Positions 16,497-25,586 are shown, numbered from the stretch's first letter. The stretch: DNA of 64,000 nt from Polynucleobacter sp. GWA2_45_21 (GCF_001830325.1 NZ_MHZG01000001.1:310001-374000), one strand, 5' to 3'. Notes: generated from the sequence alone by a model not told the origin. Made by a program: numbers and translations.

Positions 16497-17267
16497 TTAG
16501 AATTTGAAAGTTACTGCCACTTGAGGGCCTTGCATAGTGGTCTTTTGCAATACACCACCAGCTTTCATATCGTAATAGAGTGCGCGATAAGTTAACGAGG
16601 CATCAACCAAGCTGCCAAATGATTTTCCAACGCCGGCCATTACCTGCCATGTTAGGTTAGTAGTGCCACCGCCGCTACCAATATCAGCATACGCAGGGAT
16701 GTACCAACTAGTGTCTGCAATGCGATAGCGGCCTTTTGCGCCCACTATAGGATCAACAGTAGATGTGGTCTTAGATGCGGTGCCATACCCATTGACATTC
16801 AAAGTTGCGGTTGCATAAATTGCACGTGCTCCGAGCATGGCATCTACATATGCATCTTTAGTATTGGCTACTGTATAGGTAGCAACGCCCGTTAAGATTG
16901 TTTGCTGAAGTGTAATCTTGTCGCCGACTGTGTCTCCAGTGTTTGGAATCGCACCAGTTTTTTGCAATGTTGCAGATACTACATCACCCATCACACCCCA
17001 CTGACCCTTATGTGCCTCGGCTGAAATCATGCCGCCCGACTTGAGATTACTCACCACATCGTTAGATGTAAAGTCAGCGGATTTAGCCAACCCACTATCT
17101 AGGCCAAGAGTACCCTTAATCCCAGAAGCCCAAAGATAGGGTGTGATTTCAAAGCGCCACTCATTTGAGGCCTTGGGAATTGGAGATACTTCTTGGGCAA
17201 GAGCAAAACTTGAGGAAGCTAGTAGCGCGAAGATTCCAAAGAAAGCCTTAAAGAGGGAGTTTTTCAT
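16497..17267 (-). CDS. Outer-membrane beta-barrel protein, unknown substrate
   Basis: A 256-aa protein with a signal peptide (cleavage after FALA), an N-terminal WRFEITPYLWASGIKGTLGL (a pattern common to outer-membrane barrel proteins), and a C-terminal VAVTFKF ending in phenylalanine, the usual barrel-assembly signal. A Fur-like box sits 38 bases upstream. It is linked to the downstream amidohydrolase by direction and spacing; a joint uptake-and-cleavage role is inference. Confidence 0.7.
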   Translation of the reverse strand: MKNSLFKAFFGIFALLASSSFALAQEVSPIPKASNEWRFEITPYLWASGIKGTLGLDSGLAKSADFTSNDVVSNLKSGGMISAEAHKGQWGVMGDVVSATLQKTGAIPNTGDTVGDKITLQQTILTGVATYTVANTKDAYVDAMLGARAIYATATLNVNGYGTASKTTSTVDPIVGAKGRYRIADTSWYIPAYADIGSGGGTTNLTWQVMAGVGKSFGSLVDASLTYRALYYDMKAGGVLQKTTMQGPQVAVTFKF

Positions 17268-17304
17268 AAGGGGTGAGTAATTCAGAGTTAATTAGGAAGG
17301 CGAT

Positions 17305-17323
17305 AAAAATGACAATCGTTATT
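17305..17323. promoter_or_regulatory. Fur-like box upstream of the barrel protein gene
   Basis: AAAAATGACAATCGTTATT matches 14 of 19 positions of the classical Fur box. It lies 38 bases upstream of the start at 17267, in a promoter-proximal position. Iron-dependent control is inferred. Confidence 0.5.
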
Positions 17324-17447
17324 TTAAATGGCTTTACCTATTTAAAGGCTTATTGGAAACCCCAATAATGTTGGTGACTCTGCAATTAAGCCTAGGCTCC
17401 GCTAAACTCATTTGAAACAACCATACATACCCCTAAAAGGATCAAAA

Positions 17448-18083
17448 ATGAGCTTAATTGATAAATTGCAGTGGCGCTACGCGACTAAAAAGATGGATGC
17501 CACAAAGCTGGTTCCAGAAAGTAAGGTCGAGCAAATCCTCGAGGCTATCCGCCTGACTGCAAGCTCAAGCGGACTTCAGCCCTACGAAGTGATTGTTATT
17601 ACCAATAAAGATATTCGCCGGAAGATTAGAGCAGCTGCTAATGATCAGTCTCAAGTCACTGATTGCTCCCATTTACTCGTTTTTGCTGCATGGGATAACT
17701 ACACCGCAGATCGCATCAATGCCGCCTTTGATATGACTGAATCCATTCGTAACTTTACAAGCGAGTCAGGCACTGCATACCGCCAAATGCTCCTGAAAGC
17801 ATATCCCGCTAGAGACGCTGAAACAAACTTCACCCACGCTGCTAAGCAGGCCTATATTGGCTTAGGCACAGCTTTAATTGCTGCCGCCTATGAACAGGTG
17901 GACTGCACTCCTATGGAAGGCTTTAATCCAAGCGCAGTGGATGACATTCTGGATCTGCCTGCCAAGGGCTTAAGAAGTGTGATCTTGCTTCCCTTGGGAT
18001 ATCGCAATGCCGATGAGGATTGGCTTGTCAAACTCAAAAAGGTACGGAGAGCAAAAGAGCAATTCATCTCTTGGATTAAATAA
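17448..18083 (+). CDS. NAD(P)H-dependent nitroreductase family protein (NfsB-like)
   Basis: FMN-dependent oxidoreductase of 211 aa. The N-terminal LQWRYATKKMDATKLVP and RLTASSSGLQPYEVIVI are the FMN-binding signature of oxygen-insensitive nitroreductases. QAYIGLGTALIAAAYEQVDCTPMEGF is the conserved dimer/active-site helix region. I chose the ATG at 17448 because AAAAGGA sits 6-8 bases upstream; an earlier TTG at 17412 is less likely. Confidence 0.9.
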   Translation: MSLIDKLQWRYATKKMDATKLVPESKVEQILEAIRLTASSSGLQPYEVIVITNKDIRRKIRAAANDQSQVTDCSHLLVFAAWDNYTADRINAAFDMTESIRNFTSESGTAYRQMLLKAYPARDAETNFTHAAKQAYIGLGTALIAAAYEQVDCTPMEGFNPSAVDDILDLPAKGLRSVILLPLGYRNADEDWLVKLKKVRRAKEQFISWIK

Positions 18084-18106
18084 AGCAATATCAGCTTGCA
18101 TTCAAT

Positions 18107-18757
18107 CTAGATTAAATGCCCGGTCTTCACAAAGATCGTGCAACCTTCTTTACTAAAAGGTTGATGCAAGCTCATATGCGGGCTGCGAATCCATGAACCA
18201 GCTGGATAGCGTCCATGCTCATCCTCAAATACGCCATCGACTACAAAAATCTCTTCGCCACCATAATGCTTATGTGGGTTGAAGTAAGTTTGCGGCGCCC
18301 ACCTGACTAATGTAGAGCCCGCACCCTGCCTCATCAGAGGCATTACGGTTAAACCAGGCACCATCCCCTGAAACCATGGCGCAGAGTGGGTATCGACAAT
18401 CTCACGCTCAATCTGCTCAGGCCCCAGATGTCGTAACTTTACAAAAAGAGTGCAGCCTTTCTCACTAAAAGGCGCATGAGATGAGCCAGGAGGATTCATG
18501 ATGTAGGTACCGGCTGGGTAGTTGCCAGTCTCATCACTAAGCACCCCCTCCAACACCAAGATCTCTTCTCCAAATTCATGGGTATGGACTGGAAATTTCG
18601 CCCCGGGTTCGTATCTAACGATTGAGGTAGCTTTCGCTACTTCATCACCCTGTCGATCAAGCATGCGTCTCTCAACACCCTTTGCAGGACTTGATGCCCA
18701 ATTGAGATCATGATGATTCAGTACTACACGCTTACTGTAGTCAGAATGAATATCCAT
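18107..18757 (-). CDS. Double-cupin protein of the ChrR-like type
   Basis: A 216-aa protein made of two homologous cupin domains. The first has FPVHTHEFGEEILVLEGV with a later HAPFSEKGCTLFVKLR; the second repeats it as FNPHKHYGGEEIFVVDGV and HQPFSKEGCTIFVKTG. The histidines and glutamate are the usual metal ligands. Similar cupins form the C-terminal part of the anti-sigma factor ChrR, which senses singlet oxygen, but no anti-sigma zinc domain is present here. Confidence 0.8.
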   Translation of the reverse strand: MDIHSDYSKRVVLNHHDLNWASSPAKGVERRMLDRQGDEVAKATSIVRYEPGAKFPVHTHEFGEEILVLEGVLSDETGNYPAGTYIMNPPGSSHAPFSEKGCTLFVKLRHLGPEQIEREIVDTHSAPWFQGMVPGLTVMPLMRQGAGSTLVRWAPQTYFNPHKHYGGEEIFVVDGVFEDEHGRYPAGSWIRSPHMSLHQPFSKEGCTIFVKTGHLI

Positions 18758-18874
18758 AAAATATTTTCAGTAATTAATGATTGGGTATAAGAATAACAAT
18801 GGAACAGAATTGCTGCTCAAATGAGAAAAAACCACCCGAATGAACTGACCCACAACAGTTGGACAGTTTGATTG

Positions 18875-20755
18875 CTATTTTCTACCAGCTGCCTTCGGGC
18901 ACATTTCTGGATTGGTAGAATCTTTTTGCCATTCTTTAAAACAAGCACCTTGATGGTCTAGAGTTAAAGGCGTAGCTTGATCCCAACGTCTAGCCACCAC
19001 TAGCTTTTGTTGATTAATCCATAAGTTATTTTGTAGATTCGTTGAAAATAAAACTTGGTGCGCTATCTCTTTATTAGGCGCAATATTAGGAGGGTAGAAA
19101 CCTTCCTCTGGCACCAATGAATACAAGGCACTGGCAGCAAATTCGCCAGACTCTTTTGGAAGATAGTTAGCTACAAGCGTATAGGCTTGAGAGTACTTTG
19201 CAATATCAAACCACATATACATGCCTCGATTGCTAGCTGCCGGCACCAATCCCTTAGGAATATTCACTTCACCGCCATACGCCTTGCCATCGTACATTGC
19301 TGGAATCAGGATAAGATTTGCCCTATTTAAAGCATAAACTTCCGTTAGCTCAGGAATGCGCACCTCATCATTGAGCATGACAGCGACTCTACCTAAGTCA
19401 TTAGTACTGAATACAGGGAGATCATTCCCGGCCGTGGCCCACTTCTGCTCCTCAGCATTTAAATGTGATTTACGATACACGCCAACTTGCTTACCATTGA
19501 AGTCAAGCAGGATCGCAGTTTCATAGTACTTTCCATCCTTTGATTCTGGCATTGAAAATAAAAGATAAGTCTTATATTTTTTTGCAATATCAGCAGCCAA
19601 TGATGCGCTCTTACCGTCAAGAGCCTCAGCATATTGAGAAATATTAGACTTATTTAGGGCTACTTTTCCCAAAAATGAATTGAATGGCAGAACTGCGATA
19701 TTAAATCCATTGGGATTGGCATTAATCAAACCATCCACTTTTTTAGCATTGGCACTAACATCCCCATTGACCGGATCATATTGAACTAAAAGGGCTGCAA
19801 TTTGATTCTGAGAGTTATTAGTCGCTGGATCATCCGGCGCTTTATATAAGTTATAGATGCCATACAGCTCGGGTCTGCGATTCTTTAACCAGAATTCTTT
19901 TTGATCACTCTTTTTAGCTGTATCAATTGTGGCGTATATGATCTGAGGATCTCGAGGCTTAGTCCAAGTGGATGCCTTTGAACTAGCGAGCTGTTTACCA
20001 CTACTGCTCATAATAGAGGAGCCACCAACGAACTGATCAACAAATTGAATTTTTGGAATGCGGACTAAGCCAGCTTGATTTGTAGCAACAGTATTGATGC
20101 CAATCCAAGGTGACAACGTAGCAATATTTGCAATGGTTGAGTGATTTCCAATGCTTGCTTTTTCAAACTTAGGCATTGCATCGGAGCCAATTGGTATAGC
20201 CAATATATCCATTCCACGCAAACTGGGAAGCAATAGAGACTGTAGGCGGCTATCATCGAAACAAATCAGCATTCCTATCCTGCCAATCTCAGTGTCAAAG
20301 ACGGGGAAGCCAAGATTTCCAGGTGTAGCCGCTTCAAAATCCCCAGGGGGTAATTGATTTTTACGGTATTTACCGATGTATCCCTTTGGCCCTATAAGAG
20401 CAGCTGCATTGTGAGTTAATCCGGTTACAGGATCATTTTCATATAAGCCAATCACAACATAGTTGTTATATTTCTTCGTAATCTTTTCCATCGCTGCAGT
20501 CGCTTTACCTGGAATCGTATCCGAGTCCTTTTTACTGGCGATAATCCAACCTGTTACAGCAACCTCTGGCAGAACAATTAACTTAGCACCATTCTGAGAG
20601 GCAGTCGTTACTTTCGTGACTATCCCATCGATATTGGCCTGTACATTCTGTTCAACAGGATTAAATTCGACGGCAGCAACCTTAATTTCTGCAGCATGAA
20701 TCATGACTGGGAAGAAGGCTAAAAAAGTAATGAGGGATGCTGTAATTTTTTTCAT
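18875..20755 (-). CDS. Exported tandem nitrilase-fold protein with one active and one degenerate domain
   Basis: A 626-aa carbon-nitrogen hydrolase with a signal peptide (MKKITASLITFLAFFPVMIH then AA). The first nitrilase domain has the full Glu-Lys-Cys set (VLPEVAVTGW, KYRKNQLPPG, LICFDDSR). The second has kept the Lys (VYRKSHLNAE) but has Asn where Glu and Cys should be (VLPFNSF and VMLNDEV), so it should be inactive. The ATG at 20755 is preferred because the signal peptide starts there; a TTG at 20827 would add a Lys-Pro-Ser-Gln-Ala repeat encoded by a 5-bp tandem repeat. No clear ribosome site is present. Confidence 0.82.
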   Translation of the reverse strand: MKKITASLITFLAFFPVMIHAAEIKVAAVEFNPVEQNVQANIDGIVTKVTTASQNGAKLIVLPEVAVTGWIIASKKDSDTIPGKATAAMEKITKKYNNYVVIGLYENDPVTGLTHNAAALIGPKGYIGKYRKNQLPPGDFEAATPGNLGFPVFDTEIGRIGMLICFDDSRLQSLLLPSLRGMDILAIPIGSDAMPKFEKASIGNHSTIANIATLSPWIGINTVATNQAGLVRIPKIQFVDQFVGGSSIMSSSGKQLASSKASTWTKPRDPQIIYATIDTAKKSDQKEFWLKNRRPELYGIYNLYKAPDDPATNNSQNQIAALLVQYDPVNGDVSANAKKVDGLINANPNGFNIAVLPFNSFLGKVALNKSNISQYAEALDGKSASLAADIAKKYKTYLLFSMPESKDGKYYETAILLDFNGKQVGVYRKSHLNAEEQKWATAGNDLPVFSTNDLGRVAVMLNDEVRIPELTEVYALNRANLILIPAMYDGKAYGGEVNIPKGLVPAASNRGMYMWFDIAKYSQAYTLVANYLPKESGEFAASALYSLVPEEGFYPPNIAPNKEIAHQVLFSTNLQNNLWINQQKLVVARRWDQATPLTLDHQGACFKEWQKDSTNPEMCPKAAGRK

Positions 20756-20765
20756 GGGCTTGATG

Positions 20766-20825
20766 GGTTGGCTTGGCTTGGCTTGGCTTGGCTTAGCTTG
20801 GCTTGGCTTGGCTTGGCTTGGCTTC
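20766..20825. repeat. Pentanucleotide tandem repeat in the nitrilase leader
   Basis: Eleven consecutive 5-bp units (GCTTG on the plus strand, with GCTTA at 20791-20795 and a last unit GCTTC), preceded by a degenerate GGTTG. The array lies between an extended -10 element and the start codon of the nitrilase gene, so it forms most of the mRNA leader. Confidence 0.9.
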
Positions 20826-20829
20826 AAAA

Positions 20830-20838
20830 ACTATATCA
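20830..20838 (-). promoter_or_regulatory. Extended -10 promoter element for the nitrilase gene
   Basis: The reverse strand reads TGATATAGT, that is TG-N-TATAGT, one mismatch from an extended -10. Transcription would start about seven bases on, at the beginning of the pentanucleotide array. No clear -35 is seen. Confidence 0.4.
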
Positions 20839-20876
20839 GATACTAGGGATATTCATTGCTACGTGCTATTTAAATA

Positions 20877-20898
20877 AAAGCCACCCGAAGGTGGCTTT
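20877..20898 (-). terminator. Terminator after the GlcD-like oxidase gene
   Basis: Perfect 9-bp inverted repeat AAAGCCACC / GGTGGCTTT with a CGAA tetraloop, 46 bases past the stop of the oxidase gene. The A/T-flanked stem could work both ways. Confidence 0.85.
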
Positions 20899-20944
20899 CC
20901 AATAGAGATGAGTAACTACAGCACACACTTAAAACTTCAAGTTG

Positions 20945-22330
20945 TTAAAGAGGTAGTGCGGGAAGCATTTTCCCTGGATTAAGGATGTTGTTTGGATCAA
21001 ATACTGCTTTGATTGCACGCATGTATTCAATCGCATCGGCACCATGCTCTTCAAGCATAAATTGTATTTTATGCATGCCTACCCCATGCTCACCTGTGCA
21101 TGTCCCGCCAACACTAAGGGCATCTTGAACAATAAGTCGATTCAATCTCTCTGCTTCTTGAATATCCTCATTACGATTGGGATCAATGATGATCAAGGCA
21201 TGAAAATTACCATCACCTACATGGCCTAGTATGGTGCTCTTTAAATAGGATTGATTGAGCATATCTCGAGCCCGATCAATGCAATACGCCAACTTGGAGA
21301 TTGGCACACAAATATCAGTATTGAGGATGCGCGCTCCGGCTTGCATTTGTAAACAGGCGTAATAAGCATTGTGCCTAGCTTGCCACAGCCTGGTTCGATC
21401 CTCTGGATTTGCGGACCACTCAAAACCACTTCCATCGAATTCTGAACATATCGATTGAGTATTTTCAGCTTGCTCTTGCACGCCAAGCGGCGATCCATGA
21501 AACTCAAAAAATAGGGTTGGTCTCTCCTGCAGACTCAACTTGGCATAGCGGTTTATCGCCGTTATAGCAGTCTCATCCACTAGCTCAACACGCGCAATCG
21601 GAATGCCGTATTGAATAATGGCAATAACCGCTTGAACCGCAGCGCTCACTGATGGGAAAACACATGTTGCGGCAGAAATTCCCTCTGGCAAGGGGTAAAG
21701 CTTTAAGGTAATTTCTGTAATGATTCCGAGGGTACCTTCACTGCCAATAAAAAGCCGCGTTAGATCATATCCAGCAGATGATTTACGTGCACGAGAACCA
21801 ACTCGAATGATAGCTCCAGCGGAAGTGACTACAGTTAAAGCGACGACATTCTCACGCATGGTGCCGTAGCGCACAGCATTAGTTCCAGAGGCGCGGGTGG
21901 CACACATTCCGCCAATACTGGCATCTGCCCCAGGGTCTACAGGAAAGAATAATCCCTGATCTTTGATTTCCTGATTGAGCTGCTTACGCAGCACTCCAGC
22001 CTGTACAGTCACTAGAAAATCATCGGGTGAAATTTCTAGAATGGCATTCATTTGACTTAGATCGAGACATATTCCACCATGAATCGGCAATACATGCCCT
22101 TCTAAGGATGACCCTGCACCATAAGCTACTACTGGCACATGATGTTCATTGCATAGCTTAACTACACAAGCCACTTCTTCATTGGTCTGGACAAATACTA
22201 CGGCGTCTGGAGCCAATTCGGGATAAGGTGATTCGTCACGCCCGTGTTGATCTCGCACCGCCTTTGCCATGCTAAAGCGATCGCCCAGAAGGGCTTGTAA
22301 TTCTGTAATTACTCCCAGAGGCAATAACAT
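20945..22330 (-). CDS. FAD-binding 2-hydroxyacid oxidase (GlcD / D-lactate dehydrogenase-like)
   Basis: A 461-aa flavoprotein of the VAO/PCMH type. The FAD-binding PP-loop is seen in VVAYGAGSSLEGHVLPIHGG, followed by DPGADASIGGMCATRASGTNAVRYG and GSEGTLGIITEITLKLYPLP. The C-terminal FAD-linked oxidase domain has GHVGDGNFHALI and CTGEHGVG. These are typical of glycolate oxidase subunit D and D-lactate dehydrogenases; the substrate cannot be told from the sequence. It is a single gene ending in a terminator. Confidence 0.88.
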   Translation of the reverse strand: MLLPLGVITELQALLGDRFSMAKAVRDQHGRDESPYPELAPDAVVFVQTNEEVACVVKLCNEHHVPVVAYGAGSSLEGHVLPIHGGICLDLSQMNAILEISPDDFLVTVQAGVLRKQLNQEIKDQGLFFPVDPGADASIGGMCATRASGTNAVRYGTMRENVVALTVVTSAGAIIRVGSRARKSSAGYDLTRLFIGSEGTLGIITEITLKLYPLPEGISAATCVFPSVSAAVQAVIAIIQYGIPIARVELVDETAITAINRYAKLSLQERPTLFFEFHGSPLGVQEQAENTQSICSEFDGSGFEWSANPEDRTRLWQARHNAYYACLQMQAGARILNTDICVPISKLAYCIDRARDMLNQSYLKSTILGHVGDGNFHALIIIDPNRNEDIQEAERLNRLIVQDALSVGGTCTGEHGVGMHKIQFMLEEHGADAIEYMRAIKAVFDPNNILNPGKMLPALPL

Positions 22331-22441
22331 CCCAGGAACTCTCTTTCAATAGATTTATCTGTTCTATTGGATATTATCAGCGTTAAATTAGCTCTCACAA
22401 GCAAAAATATAAACATTGCTTCAATCAACCTTCAAATGACA

Positions 22442-22469
22442 AAACCCTCACCATTGCTGATGAGGGTTT
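22442..22469 (-). terminator. Terminator downstream of the tRNA 3' fragment
   Basis: 9-bp inverted repeat AAACCCTCA / TGAGGGTTT with a 10-base loop. Nearly the same hairpin follows the complete tRNA at 31464-31491, showing that terminator and tRNA 3' end were duplicated together. Confidence 0.75.
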
Positions 22470-22476
22470 GCATTTC

Positions 22477-22521
22477 TGGTGGGCCCACCAGGACTTGAAC
22501 CTGGGACCAAAGGATTATGAG
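22477..22521 (-). pseudogene. 3' half of tRNA(CAU): attachment-site remnant at the left edge of the island
   Basis: On the reverse strand this is CTCATAATCC, the T-arm and the acceptor end with CCA, identical to the 3' half of the complete tRNA at 31499-31787 but without the intron. The sequence upstream cannot form an anticodon stem or D-arm, so it is not a working tRNA. It marks the leftmost recombination junction. Confidence 0.85.
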
Positions 22522-22574
22522 AGCAGAAACCCAAGATAGACCCTTATAAAAAGAGGCTCTGCGGGTGGTCAATG

Positions 22575-22604
22575 TCGGTGTGTAAGTAAATGTGTAAGCA
22601 AATT
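22575..22604. repeat. Element-end repeats near the left att site
   Basis: TCGGTGTGTAAG (22575-22586) followed by TGTGTAAGCAAATT (22591-22604). Nearly the same pair recurs at 31847-31876, beside the complete tRNA. The repeated GTGTAAG core suggests arm-type integrase binding sites shared by related elements. Confidence 0.5.
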
Positions 22605-22611
22605 CGTGGAT

Positions 22612-22824
22612 TTAAAAGAAGTGTGGAGTCACTCTTTGGTTTTCAAAACCAAAGGATTTTTGGAGCAACCATCTAGCACTTCGTTTCTCCAAAGTTCTTT
22701 TTTTGAAGATTGATAAGCGTTTCTTTAAGTAACGCTTAAGAGGTATGCTTCTTGGAGAGAAATCAAAATCCGTTGCCCCAATTTCTAAAAAATTACTGTC
22801 ACATTGTGTTGAAGAGGTAGTCAT
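22612..22824 (-). CDS. Hypothetical small basic protein
   Basis: A 70-aa reading, MTTSSTQCDSNFLEIGATDF onward, rich in Lys and Arg (PLKRYLKKRLSIFKKRTLEKRS). A strong ribosome site (GAGGAG, seven bases upstream) supports it being a gene. No family is recognised. It is the first gene inside the left junction of the tRNA island. Confidence 0.5.
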   Translation of the reverse strand: MTTSSTQCDSNFLEIGATDFDFSPRSIPLKRYLKKRLSIFKKRTLEKRSARWLLQKSFGFENQRVTPHFF

Positions 22825-22875
22825 GATGGCTCCTCGTATTATTCGACTTAACAGCTTCGGTACATCGCATGTTTA

Positions 22876-24066
22876 TTAACTACGCTTTGAAAGTCGATTC
22901 AGAAAAATGAGTCCCAACACAGGGCCCGGCAGCAATAGCCAGGTGATGTATTGATTCATAAATGGTAAGACTACGATACTGATTTGAATTGAGATCATCG
23001 TTATCGTAAAGCCAATTGCATTTTGAATAGTAAGTGCAGTACCGACAATCTCGGGCGGGCATGCTTGTGCTGATAGCGCTGAAAATTGTGGCGAATCAGC
23101 GACGACACTCATTCCCCAACTGCCCCAAAAGAGAATTTGTGCCCATAACGGTAATCCAGAAATCCATGGATACAGTAGACAACAAATTCCCGATAGCGCC
23201 AAAGCTGTTGAGGCAACTTTCACTCCCCCAATAGATTTGCTAAGTTGCCCTCCAAGAAAGCAGCCAATTGCGCCAATCCCGATTACTGAGAATGCTAGCC
23301 CCGATAAATGAATCGGATTCTGAATTGAATAGGTGCTAGCAATCAGAAATGGCACAAGTGCCCAGAATGCATAGAGCTCCCACATGTGACCGAAATATCC
23401 CAAAGCAGATCGACGATATTCTGAAATTGCAAAGAGTTCACGAAAGCCGCTTAGTTTGATTCGTGAAGTACTGCCTAATTTGAGATGAGGGCCATCACCG
23501 AGCCAGAAAATCATTCCCATTGCAACCAGAGCGAAGAAGGAAGATAAAAGAATAACCTCTTGCCAAGGCCAATCGACACCGAAGTAACGGGTAGCATGCG
23601 GAATTGCTGTTCCCAGCGTTAGCATTCCAACCAATTGAGCAATGCGCGAGCTCGCCTTTTGGGGGTCCCAAGTCATGATGAGCTTCATACCAATTGGATA
23701 GATACCGGCCAAACAAATTCCAACTAAAAAGCGTAAGCAAGAACCTACCAAAATACTGTCAGCCCAGATAGCAAATGCAGCGTTAAATAATGCCCCAAGT
23801 AGAGCACATGCAGAAAAAATATGGCTGGGCTTGTACCGATCTGCCATCCCACTAAAGGCAAAGACCAAAGTACCTGCCACAAAACCGAGTTGCACAGCAT
23901 TGGTAAGTATGCCTATGCCTGCAAGATTGGTGCTCCACGATTCTATTAAATTGTCAGCCACTCCATTGATAGAAAACCACAAAGAGGTACCCATCAACTC
24001 CGCAATTACAATCAATAGTGAGGCTAAATTAGGACTTATGGGTCGAGAAGTTGTCGTATTAGTCAA
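22876..24066 (-). CDS. MFS transporter
   Basis: A 396-aa major facilitator with about twelve hydrophobic segments. The loop after TM2 contains SGMADRYKPSHIF, the usual G-x-x-x-D-R-x-x motif. It has no recognisable substrate signature. It is a single gene within the accessory island, with AT-rich spacers on both sides. Confidence 0.85.
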   Translation of the reverse strand: MTNTTTSRPISPNLASLLIVIAELMGTSLWFSINGVADNLIESWSTNLAGIGILTNAVQLGFVAGTLVFAFSGMADRYKPSHIFSACALLGALFNAAFAIWADSILVGSCLRFLVGICLAGIYPIGMKLIMTWDPQKASSRIAQLVGMLTLGTAIPHATRYFGVDWPWQEVILLSSFFALVAMGMIFWLGDGPHLKLGSTSRIKLSGFRELFAISEYRRSALGYFGHMWELYAFWALVPFLIASTYSIQNPIHLSGLAFSVIGIGAIGCFLGGQLSKSIGGVKVASTALALSGICCLLYPWISGLPLWAQILFWGSWGMSVVADSPQFSALSAQACPPEIVGTALTIQNAIGFTITMISIQISIVVLPFMNQYITWLLLPGPVLGLIFLNRLSKRS

Positions 24067-24236
24067 TTGAGGATAAAAAAATTAGTGACAGTCGAAGCAA
24101 CTTCATTATGTTACGACCTTAATCCCAAAACTAAAAAATATTTAACGATTTTTATTTAGGTTTTCAATATCACGCTATTGATCTTGAAGCCATTAAGGCA
24201 TGCATTATTTGATCCAAACTAAAAATCATTTGAGGC

Positions 24237-24668
24237 CTAAATACTCTCCTCGACCCGACGAATATTGAGAACATGAGCATCAAGCATCGCTTGTAGCTGA
24301 AAGCGAATATTCGGCTCTTGAATTCTTGGAATTAATTTTTCTAGACGTCGTGCTACCCATGCCTGCCCTCGATTCAAAAAAAGCAAGCGTTCCTTGAGAT
24401 CTTCAATGGAGATCGCTTTTTCATAAAATTCACCCGTGGCAGTTGATGGCGAAAAACCGAGTGATCCAATAATTCCGAGCAACATCTTGCACCAGCGCAC
24501 TTCATCGTGTTGAATATCGGTGACTAACGGAGCTAATTCGTGACTCTTTATTTGATTGGCTGTTTCCAAGGTTACTCGAGCGCCAGCCCTTTCCGCCTCC
24601 AGCAATTCATTTAGGGCAGCAATCAGCTCATCGCCGCTAATTGGATTTAATGCTGATAAATCATGCAT
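24237..24668 (-). CDS. Ferritin-like DUF6306 family protein
   Basis: A 143-aa helical protein: LIAALNELLEAERAGARVTLE, IQHDEVRWCKMLLGII, LLFLNRGQAWVARRLEKLIP and a last helix with HVLNIRRVEE. The E, H and E-x-x-R pattern on successive helices is ferritin-like and matches DUF6306. Metal binding is inferred. It is monocistronic in the island; no partner is obvious. Confidence 0.7.
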   Translation of the reverse strand: MHDLSALNPISGDELIAALNELLEAERAGARVTLETANQIKSHELAPLVTDIQHDEVRWCKMLLGIIGSLGFSPSTATGEFYEKAISIEDLKERLLFLNRGQAWVARRLEKLIPRIQEPNIRFQLQAMLDAHVLNIRRVEESI

Positions 24669-24893
24669 ATGATGACCTCTTGTGAATGGGATGCTTATTT
24701 CCTAGCAATATCTCATGTATTTGTGACCATTCTAGGGCGATTTGCTCATACTGCATATGAAAACAGCCAAACTTACCAAAATTGGGAGAGTGTCATGGCT
24801 CGGGACAGAATCGACCAGGGAAAAGGGTTCTTGACTCTAGCTCTGGACTGTCGTTTAAAACGACACGAATTGATAATGATTTAATTCTCTTTT

Positions 24894-25586
24894 CTATCTG
24901 ATTGCTTTTTCAATTAATCGATTAAGGCGAATTAATTGCTTAAAGTCCTCAACCACCGATGGCACCAAGTTTGAAGATGTGAATTTTGTGTCACTGAGTG
25001 TCTTTACAACTAAGAAGTTTTTGAGCATAAGCCAATCCATATCCGGATGGTTTGGATCAAAACCGCGTGGAGGGCGAGAGGCTACGTTCTCACGAGAAAA
25101 ATTTGTCTTAAAGCGTGACTTGAAAGCTGGGTCAGCAAATAAGGCATGGAAAGGCCGAGCGTCTTTTGCTATCGCCTCCCTCATCTTTTTTAATTGGGGG
25201 CCAGATGGCATAAAGAGCCCACCGGCGACAACTACCCCCATGTATGGAGGGATATTGTGAAGAATGCCAAAGAATAAGTGTGGGTTTCTTTCAAAGCGAG
25301 ACTCAGAAGGTTTCGCAATCGAAATAGATAACCAGCTTTTATAGCAGGTACTGCCACGCACAATCTTATTGGCATTCTTTTTAATCCTACCAATTCCTTT
25401 TGTAGGAAAGTGATAATCTGGAACGCTACTTTGTAACGAAGTCTTAAGTCGCTCCGCTAAATCAATAAAAGGCTGCCTTACGAGTGTTTCGTAGCTTTCT
25501 TGATTCTTATCGAGCCAAGTTGGATCTGTTTGTTTACCAGCCTCAGTCATGAAAGGAAGAGTCTGCTTTGAAAATTTAATACTCAT
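24894..25586 (-). CDS. DUF2461 domain-containing protein
   Basis: A 230-aa protein of the DUF2461/TIGR02453 family: NQESYETLVRQPFIDLAERL near the start, RIKKNANKIVRGSTCYKSWL, then YMGVVVAGGLFMPSGPQLKKMREAI and a C-terminal LKNFLVVKTLSD. These are typical family blocks; the usual motif reads R-D-x-R-F-S-x-D-K-x-P-Y-K and is altered here (R-I-x-K-N-A-N-K). The function is unknown. Confidence 0.75.
   Translation of the reverse strand: MSIKFSKQTLPFMTEAGKQTDPTWLDKNQESYETLVRQPFIDLAERLKTSLQSSVPDYHFPTKGIGRIKKNANKIVRGSTCYKSWLSISIAKPSESRFERNPHLFFGILHNIPPYMGVVVAGGLFMPSGPQLKKMREAIAKDARPFHALFADPAFKSRFKTNFSRENVASRPPRGFDPNHPDMDWLMLKNFLVVKTLSDTKFTSSNLVPSVVEDFKQLIRLNRLIEKAIR

Noticed and set aside
22477..22545. 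Possible intact tRNA at the left junction
   Set aside because: The bases upstream of CTCATAA do not pair with the anticodon-stem 3' strand and no D-arm can be drawn; only the 3' half is real.
24663..24884. Rightward 73-aa open frame between DUF6306 and DUF2461 genes
   Set aside because: It overlaps the DUF6306 start, has no ribosome site and no recognisable composition; likely a chance frame in the intergenic region.
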